This document shows positions 7,050 through 13,241 of a DNA stretch of 13,241 nt, one piece after another. Position numbers and translations under genes: made by a program. The DNA comes from Gemmatimonadales bacterium UBA4456 (GTDB taxonomy: Bacteria; Gemmatimonadota; Gemmatimonadetes; Longimicrobiales; Gaopeijiaceae). The stretch covers positions 1 to 13,241 of the forward strand of contig DGOW01000016.1 of assembly GCA_002390225.1 (NCBI GenBank), written 5' to 3'. The notes under the pieces were generated by a model, which worked only from the letters and a program-made list of their open reading frames with translations, did no database searches and was not told the origin of the DNA. Position 1 is the first letter of the stretch, and each line of letters opens with the position of its first letter.

Positions 7050-7079
7050 AGGGGTGAACGGACTGAACCGCTCACCCCT
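7050..7079 (-). promoter_or_regulatory. 12-bp leader stem-loop upstream of the sugar transferase
   Basis: Read on the minus strand, AGGGGTGAGCGG and CCGTTCACCCCT flank the loop TTCAGT. All 12 positions pair in RNA, one of them G-U. On the plus strand that pair would be an A-C mismatch, so the structure favours the sugar-transferase transcript. It lies inside the predicted leader and ends 15 nt before the ATG. The tail UGUAUUGAG is moderately U-rich. Possible roles are attenuation, occlusion of the ribosome site, mRNA stabilisation or a DNA operator. Confidence 0.6.
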
Positions 7080-7092
7080 AAGTAGAGCAACG

Positions 7093-7121
7093 CCTATACC
7101 ATTCTCAGAATATTCTGTAAA
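7093..7121 (-). promoter_or_regulatory. Sigma70-like promoter of the sugar transferase gene
   Basis: On the minus strand TTTACA (7116-7121) is followed after exactly 17 bp by TATAGG (7093-7098). These match the consensus boxes at 5/6 and 4/6. The region is clearly more AT-rich than its surroundings. Transcription would start near 7086, giving a leader of about 52 nt that contains the hairpin at 7050-7079. This is the best promoter-like match I found in the window. Confidence 0.6.
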
Positions 7122-7132
7122 CGCATTCTGTA
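7106..7132. repeat. Operator-like palindrome and direct repeats over the sugar-transferase promoter
   Basis: CAGAATATTCTG at 7106-7117 is a perfect 12-bp palindrome lying in the promoter spacer and touching the -35 box. ATTCTGTA occurs at 7112-7119 and again at 7125-7132, a 13-bp period. A third ATTCT is at 7101. Such overlapping dyad and direct repeats over a -35 box are typical of a transcription-factor site. The factor is not identifiable, and AT-rich promoter DNA can give such patterns by chance. Confidence 0.45.
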
Positions 7133-7181
7133 CATGCACTTACGGAACATACTCGACTCCGGAACAGCTCTCGTGCTTAAA

Positions 7182-7210
7182 GACAGGATGGCCGATTCGG
7201 CCATCCTGTC
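7182..7210 (-). terminator. Rho-independent terminator after the M28 peptidase gene
   Basis: On the minus strand GACAGGATGGCC, loop GAATC and GGCCATCCTGTC form a perfect 12-bp stem, followed by TTTAAG. The full dyad of 14 + 1 + 14 bases is exact. It begins 13 bp after the peptidase stop at 7223-7225, so it would end the propeller-peptidase transcript and insulate the sugar-transferase promoter. The T-run is short, which lowers certainty about efficiency. Confidence 0.75.
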
Positions 7211-7222
7211 GGACAGGGTGTC

Positions 7223-8587
7223 CTAGCGTCTAGCCGTCGGGAAGACGACATAACTCTCGTGACCGTTCACACCGACGGACGCGACCCCGTACAGGTAGTT
7301 GTCGATCACCATGTCCTCAAGCGTGAACTCCGTGACGTTCCCGACGAAACGCGAGTGGGTCCACTGAGGCGCCGTCGTGTCGCGCCAGTAGATCTTGTAG
7401 CCAGCCAGAGCCGAGTCGTCGACTGGGTCCCAGCTGAGCGTGGTGGAGGGGCGCACCGCACCGCCAATAGCCACGTTCTGCGGCTGGGGCGGAGCCCACG
7501 CGAGAGAGGCGAGTACCGTTGCGTTCACCGCCGTGAGACGCGATGCGAAGTCGAAGTTCACGCCCGCGATGACATCGCCGTACTCGATGCCATCCTCGGT
7601 CCGCAGGTCCTGGTGCTGCCGCTCGTACTGCTCGTTGGTTTCCATAATGCGCACCCCGGGAAAGCCCGCATCATTGAAGGGTCGATGATGGCCGCCGCGG
7701 CCGAAACGATCGAGTCGATAGACCATGATCGCGTCGAGATTGGTGAAGTACTTGTCCGTAATCCGATCTACGTACCGCGCGATCTGCCGCGACGGACCAT
7801 CGACCTCACCCCCGAAGATGCGATAGCTCCGGATCTCCTGTTCGGTGGCGGTCACCGGATACGGCTGTGAGAAGACACGGAAGGTGTTGTTCTCGATGAC
7901 ACCGTTTATGCCCTCGATGTTGCCGATCATGTCGTTATTGAGCACCGCTGCGATGTTCCAACCTTCCTCGCCCGCTACCTCCGCCATGTGACCTCCTCCC
8001 CACAGGCCCTGCTCTTCACCGGAGAGACCGACCAGAACGACGCTTGTGGGAAAGTCGTACTGTGTCAGCAGGCGAGCCGCCTCAATGACCCCGGCCATCC
8101 CGGATGCGTTGTCGTTCGCACCAGGCGCGTCCGTGTCACCATCGGCTGTATTCGAAGCGCGTGAGTCGATGTCGCCACTCATGATGACGTAGCGATCGGG
8201 ATGGACCGTGCCGCGGATTATCCCAACCACGTTCACCACATTCACAGCCTCCGGGATCCGGTTGGTCGGTCCCGCCATGGACTCCTGGTAGAAGACCTCC
8301 ATGCAACCGCCACAGGCCGCAGAGATCTGATCCATCTCCGCCTTGATCCACCGGCGGGCAGCACCGATCCCACGGGTCTCCGAGAGCGTGTCAGAGAGCG
8401 TGTTACGAGTCCCGAAGCTCACGAGCATGCGAACGTCCTGCTCGATTCGGTCGGCCGACGAGCCGGCAACGATATCGTACAGGCGGAGGTCCGTTTCCGG
8501 CGGGGCAGTCTGTGCCGTCGTGGGGACAGCCAGGAGGGCTGCCGCGGCGAAAGGACCAAGGGCCGTAGATCCACGGAAGCTAATCAT
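7223..8587 (-). CDS. Secreted M28-family zinc metallopeptidase with a C-terminal fibronectin type III-like domain
   Basis: This 454-residue protein is an aminopeptidase-like hydrolase of family M28. Residues 1-26 are a Sec signal (GPFAAAALLA core, TTAQ site). Ligand and catalytic motifs in order are MSGDIDSR (136-143), DAPGANDNASG (153-163, metal-bridging D159), GLSGEEQGLWGG (187-198, catalytic E191 and ligand E192), NNDMIGN (217-223, D219) and the terminal His in RQHQDLRTEDG (H325). The first ligand, usually His in G-H-x-D-S, is Asp139 here. C92 and C95 (CGGC) could form a disulfide. From about residue 365 (PPQPQNVAIGG) to the end is an Fn3-like module with LSWDPVDD and AGYKIYWRD, a common substrate or surface-binding appendage. 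The start gives a clean signal peptide but lacks an obvious Shine-Dalgarno. It is 78 bp downstream of the second propeller gene on the same strand, probably co-transcribed, and is followed by a strong terminator. Confidence 0.92.
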   Translation of the reverse strand: MISFRGSTALGPFAAAALLAVPTTAQTAPPETDLRLYDIVAGSSADRIEQDVRMLVSFGTRNTLSDTLSETRGIGAARRWIKAEMDQISAACGGCMEVFYQESMAGPTNRIPEAVNVVNVVGIIRGTVHPDRYVIMSGDIDSRASNTADGDTDAPGANDNASGMAGVIEAARLLTQYDFPTSVVLVGLSGEEQGLWGGGHMAEVAGEEGWNIAAVLNNDMIGNIEGINGVIENNTFRVFSQPYPVTATEQEIRSYRIFGGEVDGPSRQIARYVDRITDKYFTNLDAIMVYRLDRFGRGGHHRPFNDAGFPGVRIMETNEQYERQHQDLRTEDGIEYGDVIAGVNFDFASRLTAVNATVLASLAWAPPQPQNVAIGGAVRPSTTLSWDPVDDSALAGYKIYWRDTTAPQWTHSRFVGNVTEFTLEDMVIDNYLYGVASVGVNGHESYVVFPTARR

Positions 8588-8626
8588 GTCGTTCAGGCGT
8601 TGGGGTCAGGTGTGCGGAGCCGATAA

Positions 8627-8641
8627 GTATGGGCGCCATAC
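8627..8641. repeat. Inverted repeat between the propeller and the M28 peptidase genes
   Basis: GTATGG, a 3-nt loop and CCATAC form a perfect 6-bp dyad in the 78-bp gap, 24 bp after the propeller stop and about 40 bp before the peptidase start. On the minus strand it is followed by TTATC. It may be a weak partial terminator, an mRNA processing site or an operator for the peptidase; the stem is too short to decide. Confidence 0.3.
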
Positions 8642-8665
8642 ACGTTTCACGCAGGCCTCAGCAGG

Positions 8666-9802
8666 CTACCGCCGCGCAGCCACCCACGGTGGTCCAATCA
8701 ACAAGTCCAGATCCGCATTGGCACGAGGCACGAACTTCTGCGTTCGACCGTACTGATTATCTCCCCCGTACAGATTGCCCTCTGAATCCACTGAGAAAGT
8801 GTGGACCTCGAGGTATCCGTCGGGCAGCGCGCGCGGTACTTCCCACTCGTAGAGTCGATTTCCGTCAAAGTCGAACTTGACGAAGCGAAGCGGTCCCAGA
8901 TCAGTCAGCCAGACCGCGTCATCGTTGACGATCAGGTCGAGCGGCAGCGCGAGGCCATCCCACGTCGAGGCGTGCTCGACCCGACCCGGATCATCCGTAG
9001 TCCTGTAGACGTTGACCCGGCCACCCGAGCGGTCGAGCGCAAAGATTCTGCCTTCAGGACCGACGGCGACTGCGTGAATGCCATTGAACTGCCCGGGAGC
9101 GTCACCTTGTCCACCGAACTCGCCGAGATAGCCAAGTTCTGAGTCCAGAATCATGACTCGGTGGTTGTCGAGACCATCTGCGATGAGGATCCGGCCATCT
9201 GGCAGGAATGCGACGTCCTGCGGCTTGGCGAAATGAGCCTCGTCGTCGCCCGGCACACCCTTCTCACCCAGAGTGAAGAGCAGCCTGGAGCCATCGTTCG
9301 AGAAGACATGGATCACGTGGAACGTCTCGTTGATCACCCAGACGCGCCGCTCGGCATCGTACGGGCTGATCCTCACCCGGTGCGGGCCCGGGCCGTCGGA
9401 GTCTCGGCACAGGTGGTCCCACTGATCCCACATCTCCAGAACACGACCCTCGCGATCGAGGGTGTACAGGCAGTGTCGCCACGTCCTGCGCTCCGCCTGA
9501 AAGAGGACGTTGATGTCGATCGACCCAGCGAAACCGAGATACCCTTCCGGCACGGGCGAGGGGAGGAGAGTCTCGCCTCGCATCGCCACGAAAATCCGGT
9601 CTGCCGACTCAGCGAACACACCAGAATTTCCTCCGAACGCGTACCCGACCGACGCGAACGGCTTATGCCAGCCCCTGACGACATCGTACGGACTCGGTCC
9701 AACAGGCCCTCGGACCTCTGCAGCCATTTGTCCCGTGACGGACCCGCCAGAAACCAAAAGAATCGCGGCCGCCATCAGAGGAACTCGGGTGACTCGGCGC
9801 AT
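8666..9802 (-). CDS. Secreted NHL-repeat / six-bladed beta-propeller protein of unknown function
   Basis: This 378-residue exported propeller has a signal peptide at 1-25 (VPLMAAAILLVSGG core, VTGQ near cleavage). The mature part opens with SPYDVVRGWHKP (37-48), echoing NPYETVRDW in the propeller at 1-831. Blades include KPQDVAFLPDGRILIADG (193-210) with DNHRVMILD (212-220), GIHAVAVGPEGRIFALDR (241-258) with GGRVNVYR (260-267), LPLDLIVNDDAVWLTD (286-301), and TFSVDSEGNLYGGDN (335-349). Unlike the first propeller, the PAL-like His positions are not evident, so I call only the fold. It may be a periplasmic ligand or protein-binding scaffold, or a hydrolase/lyase of unknown substrate. The ATG at 9800-9802 is preferred because GGAG lies 5 nt upstream (9808-9811) and it gives a proper signal peptide; the frame extends 29 codons further to 9889 without support. 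It probably leads an operon with the M28 peptidase. Confidence 0.88.
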   Translation of the reverse strand: MRRVTRVPLMAAAILLVSGGSVTGQMAAEVRGPVGPSPYDVVRGWHKPFASVGYAFGGNSGVFAESADRIFVAMRGETLLPSPVPEGYLGFAGSIDINVLFQAERRTWRHCLYTLDREGRVLEMWDQWDHLCRDSDGPGPHRVRISPYDAERRVWVINETFHVIHVFSNDGSRLLFTLGEKGVPGDDEAHFAKPQDVAFLPDGRILIADGLDNHRVMILDSELGYLGEFGGQGDAPGQFNGIHAVAVGPEGRIFALDRSGGRVNVYRTTDDPGRVEHASTWDGLALPLDLIVNDDAVWLTDLGPLRFVKFDFDGNRLYEWEVPRALPDGYLEVHTFSVDSEGNLYGGDNQYGRTQKFVPRANADLDLLIGPPWVAARR

Positions 9803-9909
9803 GATCGCTCCAAAGAAAGGTCGGTCTGAGGTAAGCCAGAGTACTGATCCAGCCTCGACTTCGAAATATGCGTTGCGGCTTGTGGGCAAGGCGAGCAGCT
9901 TCGTCCATC

Positions 9910-10719
9910 ATGAATGTTCAGGCCTACCTCGACCGGATCGGCTTCGCCGGTGAAGTTCACGCCGACGTCGATACACTCCGCGACCTGCATCGGCGGCACC
10001 TGATGAGTGTCAGCTACGAAAACCTGAGTGTTCAGCTCGGAGAGCCGGTCAGCCTCTCCCCGGCAGCTTCGTACGCGAAGATCGTGGAGAGCGGACGAGG
10101 TGGCTGGTGCTACGAGATGAACGGTCTCTTTGGCTGGGCGCTGCAGGAAATCGGGTTCGACGTGATGCGTATGGCCGCCGGGGTCCTGCGGTCCATCCGC
10201 GGGGACCGGAGCATCGGGAACCACCTGGCTCTCGCCGTCCACCTCGAGGACGGGCCATGGCTCGCCGACGTCGGGTTCGGAGACGGACTGCGAGAGCCAG
10301 TGCCGCTGCGCGAGGGACCCATCGAGCAGGCCGGGCTCCAGTACCGACTCGAGCTACTCGACGACGAGCACTGGCGCCTGCACAATCATGCACACGGCGG
10401 GGCGGCAGACTTCGACTTCCGCTACAAACGTGCCGAAGAATCGCAGCTCGACGAGCTTTGCACATGGTTGCAGACGGCGGAGGACTCCGGCTTCGTACAG
10501 AGCCTCATCTGTCAGAGGTTCACACCGAATACGATCGAGGTGCTCAGGGGTCGCGTTCGGCGTACGGTGACCCTCAACGGTACGCGCGATTGGGTACTGG
10601 GCGATGCGGACGAACTCCAGCAGGAGATCCACGACACATTCGAGCTGGACACCGAAGTCCGACACCTTTGGCCCCGTATCGTGCGTCGCCACGAGGTGCT
10701 GTTTGGAGTCTCCAGTTGA
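9910..10719 (+). CDS. nat: Arylamine N-acetyltransferase
   Basis: This 269-residue cytosolic enzyme transfers acetyl (or another acyl) from CoA to arylamines, hydrazines or arylhydroxylamines by a ping-pong mechanism. The family triad is intact: Cys67 in RGGWCYEMNGLF (63-74), His105 in GNHLALAV (103-110) and Asp120 in ADVGFGDG (119-126). The N-terminal helical bundle with YLDRIGF (6-12) and SYENLSVQLGEPVSL (35-49) is typical, and the length fits bacterial NATs. The start at 9910 is chosen because it places MNVQAYLDRI as in homologues; an ATG 14 codons earlier adds a non-conserved Arg-rich stretch. No clear Shine-Dalgarno is seen. It is divergent from the propeller at 9802 across 107 bp and lies 91 bp upstream of the molybdenum hydroxylase genes on the same strand, so a shared role in handling aromatic or heterocyclic amines is possible but inferred. 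Confidence 0.96.
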   Translation: MNVQAYLDRIGFAGEVHADVDTLRDLHRRHLMSVSYENLSVQLGEPVSLSPAASYAKIVESGRGGWCYEMNGLFGWALQEIGFDVMRMAAGVLRSIRGDRSIGNHLALAVHLEDGPWLADVGFGDGLREPVPLREGPIEQAGLQYRLELLDDEHWRLHNHAHGGAADFDFRYKRAEESQLDELCTWLQTAEDSGFVQSLICQRFTPNTIEVLRGRVRRTVTLNGTRDWVLGDADELQQEIHDTFELDTEVRHLWPRIVRRHEVLFGVSS

Positions 10720-10757
10720 CTGCCTCGGCACGATGCTGTGCCTGCCTGGGTAGCTCT

Positions 10758-10783
10758 TTGCACTCCCAGACACGTTCTATGAT
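10758..10783 (+). promoter_or_regulatory. Weak candidate promoter for the molybdenum hydroxylase genes
   Basis: In the 91-bp gap after the acetyltransferase, TATGAT (10778-10783) matches the -10 consensus at 5/6. The best upstream box, TTGCAC (10758-10763), is separated by only 14 bp, shorter than the 16-18 bp usual for sigma70. Read-through from the acetyltransferase gene is an equally good explanation of expression. Confidence 0.22.
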
Positions 10784-10810
10784 GGCACACTGCAATTCGA
10801 GGCAGATCGC

Positions 10811-11314
10811 ATGGCGACCTTTTCCCTGAACGGTGAGCGTCGAGAGATCGACGTTCCCGACGCTCATCCTTTGCTGTGGGTTCTCCGAGAGCACTTCGCA
10901 CTCACCGGAACCAAGTTCGGCTGCGGCATCGGACAGTGCGGCGCATGCACGGTCCACTTGAACGGTCAGCCCATCAGGTCCTGTCAGACTCCCGTCTCGG
11001 CGGCAGAGGGTGCCGAGGTCATGACGATCGAAGGTGTCACGGCGCAAGGGACCCACTCTGTACAGCAGGCCTGGATCGCAGAGCAAGTGCCGCAGTGCGG
11101 GTACTGTCAGTCGGGTCAGATTATGTCCGCCATCGCGCTTCTCGCGGCCAGGCCCACGCCGACAGATGAAGAGATCGACCAGTTCATGTCGGGCAACATC
11201 TGTCGATGCGGAGCCTACAACTCGATCCGACGGGCGATCCACACTGCGAGCGAAATCCAGGCCGGCCAGGTCACGACGGATGACGCATCTGCGGGTGGAG
11301 GCAGCGACCGATGA
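10811..11314 (+). CDS. (2Fe-2S) small subunit of a xanthine-dehydrogenase-family molybdenum hydroxylase (IorA/CoxS-like)
   Basis: This 167-residue protein carries the two iron-sulfur clusters that pass electrons from the molybdenum centre. The N-terminal plant-ferredoxin-type domain has Cys38, Cys43, Cys46 (CGIGQCGAC) and Cys58. The C-terminal helical domain holds the second cluster with Cys96 and Cys99 (CGYCQSGQ), then Cys131 and Cys133 (NICRCGAY). All eight ligands are present and the length matches IorA-type subunits; the last 20 residues are a flexible Gly/Ser/Asp tail. GAGG at 10799-10802, 8 nt before the ATG, supports the start. There is no signal peptide, so it would reach the periplasm only by being carried with the Tat-bearing large subunit, if the complex is exported. 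Its stop overlaps the next start (ATGA at 11311-11314), showing translational coupling. No FAD subunit gene is adjacent, as is usual for IorAB-type enzymes that pass electrons to cytochromes or other carriers. Confidence 0.96.
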   Translation: MATFSLNGERREIDVPDAHPLLWVLREHFALTGTKFGCGIGQCGACTVHLNGQPIRSCQTPVSAAEGAEVMTIEGVTAQGTHSVQQAWIAEQVPQCGYCQSGQIMSAIALLAARPTPTDEEIDQFMSGNICRCGAYNSIRRAIHTASEIQAGQVTTDDASAGGGSDR

Positions 11315-13241
11315 GCGATCCTAGGGGGGACGTGAATTCAAACGCTGACCTCACCGCAGAAAAGACGGTCGGCATTTCCCGTCGGACCTTGATCAAGATC
11401 GGCGTTGTCGCCGGCGCCGGCCTCACTCTGGGTGTCGCATGGCGCGCTACTCGCGACCCTGGCTTGCCCGCCAGTGACGCCGCCTTCGTGCCCAACGCAT
11501 TTCTGCGTATCGATGACGATGGGTCGATCACCGTCCTCGTTCACAAAGCAGAGATGGGTCAGGGCGTGTCGACCGCTCTCCCGCAGCTGATCGCCGAAGA
11601 ACTGGACGTCGGATGGGGGGACGTGACCTTCGAATTCGCTCAGGCACACGACGCCTACGGGATGATGGTCACAGGCGGCAGCACTGCCGTCATGGAATCA
11701 TGGGGTCCACTACGGCGGGCCGGTGCAACCGCACGCTGGATGGTTCGCGAGGCCGCCGCGCAGCGCTGGGGTCTCCCGGCCGGCGACCTCGAAACTCGTG
11801 AGGGACGTGTCATCGCTCCGGATGGGTCCGAACTGACCTACGGGGAACTCGCCACCGACGCGGCAGCGCTGGAGGCACCGGAAGACGTTGAGGTCAAAGA
11901 TCCGTCGGAATTCCGGCTGATCGGTCGGTCTCTGCCACGACTGGATGTCGAGGCAAAGAGCACGGGCCAGGCCTTGTTCGGAATCGACTCGGGCCCGTCA
12001 GACGCCCGGATCGCGGTCGTGGTCCGTTCACCCGTATTCGGCGGCCGCCTGCGTTCGTTCGATCCTGCAGCCGCTCTGGCTATTTCCGGTGTAGATGAGG
12101 TCATCGAAATCCGGAGCGGAGTCGCGGTCGTTGCTCGAGGCTACGTGGAGGCCAACGCGGGCCGAGACGCCCTCGTCGTAGAGTGGGATGAGGGAGCCGG
12201 CGCCTCCTTGAACGACGCGGAGATCTACCAGACGCTGAGGGAAGCGGCGCAGCAGTCCGGTCGGAGCGTCACGGAGAAAGGAGACGCCACCGCGACCCTG
12301 GACGCTGCCCCAGAGTCGATCGCGGCGACATACCGGCTCCCCTACCTCGCGCATGCAACCATGGAGCCTATGAACTGTACGGCCTGGGTGCGCGACGGTC
12401 AGTGCACCGTCTGGGCCCCGACGCAGTTCGCGAACGGCCCCGCTATTATCGGAGGTGGCGCGCGTCAGGTCGCGGCAGAAGCTGCCGGTATACCGGTTGA
12501 ACATACCGAGCTCAACGTCACGTTCATCGGTGGTGGTTTCGGACGCCGAGCCGAACGCGACTTCGTTCAGGAAGCGGCCGAGCTCGCCGGCAAGATCGCC
12601 GGGCCGGTCAAAGTCATCTGGTCCAGAGAGGACGACATGCGCCACGACTTCTACCGGCCTGCCTCGTGGCACGAATTCCGGGCCACGCTCGACCGTGACG
12701 GACTGCCGGAGGCGTGGGAGCACAGGATGTCCTCCCAGTCGATCCTGGAGCGGCTCGTGCCGCCGTGGCTGCCCGGTCCGGCGTCACGATTCGCCGGAAA
12801 GCGGGATCCAACGTCGACGGAGGGCGCGTCAAGCCAGCCGTACCGTGTGCCCAATGTACATGTGACGTATGCACGTGTAGATCTCCCCATTCCGGTCGGC
12901 TTCTGGCGTGCGGTCGGACACACGCACACTGGGTTCGTCGTGGAGTCGTTCATTGACGAACTGGCTCACGCGGGTGGGCACGACCCTTACGAATACCGGC
13001 GGGAGCTTCTGGCTGAGCACCCAAGACACATCGCGGTATTGGACGCAGCCGCCGCAGCTGCTGACTGGGGCTCACCCGTGCTCGCCGGACGCGCGCGTGG
13101 GATCGCCGTCGTAGAGTCGTTCGGCTCGTATGTGGCCCAGGTCGCGGAGGTATCCGTCGAGAACGGAATGCCTCGCGTGCACAGGGTCTGGTGTGCGATC
13201 GACTGCGGGGCAGTCCTGAATCCACGCATCGTCCGAGCGCA
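11311..13241 (+). CDS. Molybdopterin-binding large subunit of an IorB-like hydroxylase; C-terminus cut by window edge
   Basis: The frame is open from the ATG at 11311 to the window edge, giving 643 full codons; IorB-type subunits run to roughly 720-750, so perhaps 80-110 residues are missing. A twin-arginine signal is visible (ISRRTLIKIGVVAGAGLTLG, 22-41), so the folded, cofactor-loaded enzyme is probably exported. Family blocks include VHKAEMGQGVSTAL (77-90), VTGGSTAV (120-127), RLIGRSLPRLDVEAKSTG (202-219), MEPMNCTAW (351-359) and GGGFGRRAERDF (407-418), the last contacting the molybdopterin. These enzymes hydroxylate carbon next to nitrogen in heterocycles such as isoquinoline, or oxidise aldehydes, using water as oxygen source. 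The exact substrate cannot be told. The active-site Glu expected near the C-terminus lies beyond the window. The start overlaps the small-subunit stop by 4 bases, so the two subunits should be made together. Accessory genes for cofactor insertion may follow outside the window. Confidence 0.94.
   Translation, partial: MSDPRGDVNSNADLTAEKTVGISRRTLIKIGVVAGAGLTLGVAWRATRDPGLPASDAAFVPNAFLRIDDDGSITVLVHKAEMGQGVSTALPQLIAEELDVGWGDVTFEFAQAHDAYGMMVTGGSTAVMESWGPLRRAGATARWMVREAAAQRWGLPAGDLETREGRVIAPDGSELTYGELATDAAALEAPEDVEVKDPSEFRLIGRSLPRLDVEAKSTGQALFGIDSGPSDARIAVVVRSPVFGGRLRSFDPAAALAISGVDEVIEIRSGVAVVARGYVEANAGRDALVVEWDEGAGASLNDAEIYQTLREAAQQSGRSVTEKGDATATLDAAPESIAATYRLPYLAHATMEPMNCTAWVRDGQCTVWAPTQFANGPAIIGGGARQVAAEAAGIPVEHTELNVTFIGGGFGRRAERDFVQEAAELAGKIAGPVKVIWSREDDMRHDFYRPASWHEFRATLDRDGLPEAWEHRMSSQSILERLVPPWLPGPASRFAGKRDPTSTEGASSQPYRVPNVHVTYARVDLPIPVGFWRAVGHTHTGFVVESFIDELAHAGGHDPYEYRRELLAEHPRHIAVLDAAAAAADWGSPVLAGRARGIAVVESFGSYVAQVAEVSVENGMPRVHRVWCAIDCGAVLNPRIVRA

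Noticed and set aside
7140..7181. Possible small gene between the sugar-transferase promoter and the terminator
   Set aside because: No start with a ribosome site and no coding bias; it is AT-richer regulatory DNA.
7259..7870. 203-codon plus-strand ORF
   Set aside because: It is antisense to the M28 peptidase Fn3-like region and has no family resemblance.
9161..9829. 222-codon plus-strand ORF
   Set aside because: It is antisense to the second propeller, whose blades and signal peptide are clear on the minus strand.
12028..12723. 231-codon minus-strand ORF
   Set aside because: It is antisense to the molybdopterin subunit; the IorB motifs on the plus strand are decisive.
1..13241. Defence system, CRISPR array, prophage or insertion sequence
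   Set aside because: I looked for repeat arrays, transposase motifs, toxin-antitoxin pairs and terminal inverted repeats on both strands and saw none; the genes are metabolic, export or housekeeping types.

Overview
The window looks like chromosomal DNA from a GC-rich, diderm-type bacterium. Most ORFs show high GC at third codon positions, and most encoded proteins carry a Sec, Tat or lipoprotein export signal. The mix fits Gemmatimonadota or a related soil/marine lineage: NHL propellers, an AbgB-like M20 amidohydrolase, an M28 peptidase with a C-terminal Fn3-like module, an Ig-plus-cupredoxin lipoprotein and an IorAB-type molybdenum hydroxylase. That placement is inference from gene content; there is no rRNA or tRNA here to confirm it. 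I see no tRNA, rRNA, CRISPR array, insertion sequence or phage gene, and no gene-free stretch longer than 300 bases.

Layout. 1-831 (minus, cut by the left edge) is a secreted NHL propeller resembling peptidyl-alpha-hydroxyglycine alpha-amidating lyase. It is divergent, across 256 bp, from an exported M20D/AbgB-like amidohydrolase (1088-2557, plus). Three minus-strand genes follow: an unrecognised cysteine-free, Lys/Glu-rich protein (2686-3357), the conserved ATPase YchF (3532-4644) and an exported protein of unknown function (4727-5596). The last of these starts almost head-to-head with a plus-strand lipoprotein made of an Ig-like domain and a blue-copper domain (5634-6272). That gene converges, with a 3-bp gap, on a minus-strand polyprenyl-phosphate sugar-phosphate transferase (6276-7034). 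This transferase has the best regulatory region in the window: a sigma70-like promoter with an embedded palindrome, plus a 12-bp leader hairpin. Upstream lie a strong terminator and a minus-strand pair, an M28 peptidase with a C-terminal fibronectin-like domain (7223-8587) and a second NHL propeller (8666-9802). On the plus strand follow an arylamine N-acetyltransferase (9910-10719) and a two-gene molybdenum hydroxylase (10811-11314 and 11311 to the right edge).

How the genes fit together. Much of the window is an exported degradative and oxidative toolkit: two metallo-hydrolases, two propellers (one lyase-like), a copper electron carrier and a Tat-exported molybdenum hydroxylase. The cytosolic N-acetyltransferase fits detoxification of aromatic amines beside an oxidase of N-heterocycles or aldehydes, but substrates cannot be read from sequence. 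YchF and the sugar transferase are unrelated housekeeping and envelope functions. I see no clear defence or mobile system. The most distinctive things are the sugar-transferase control region, the Asp substitutions at metal-ligand positions in both metallo-hydrolases, and the two genes of unknown function.
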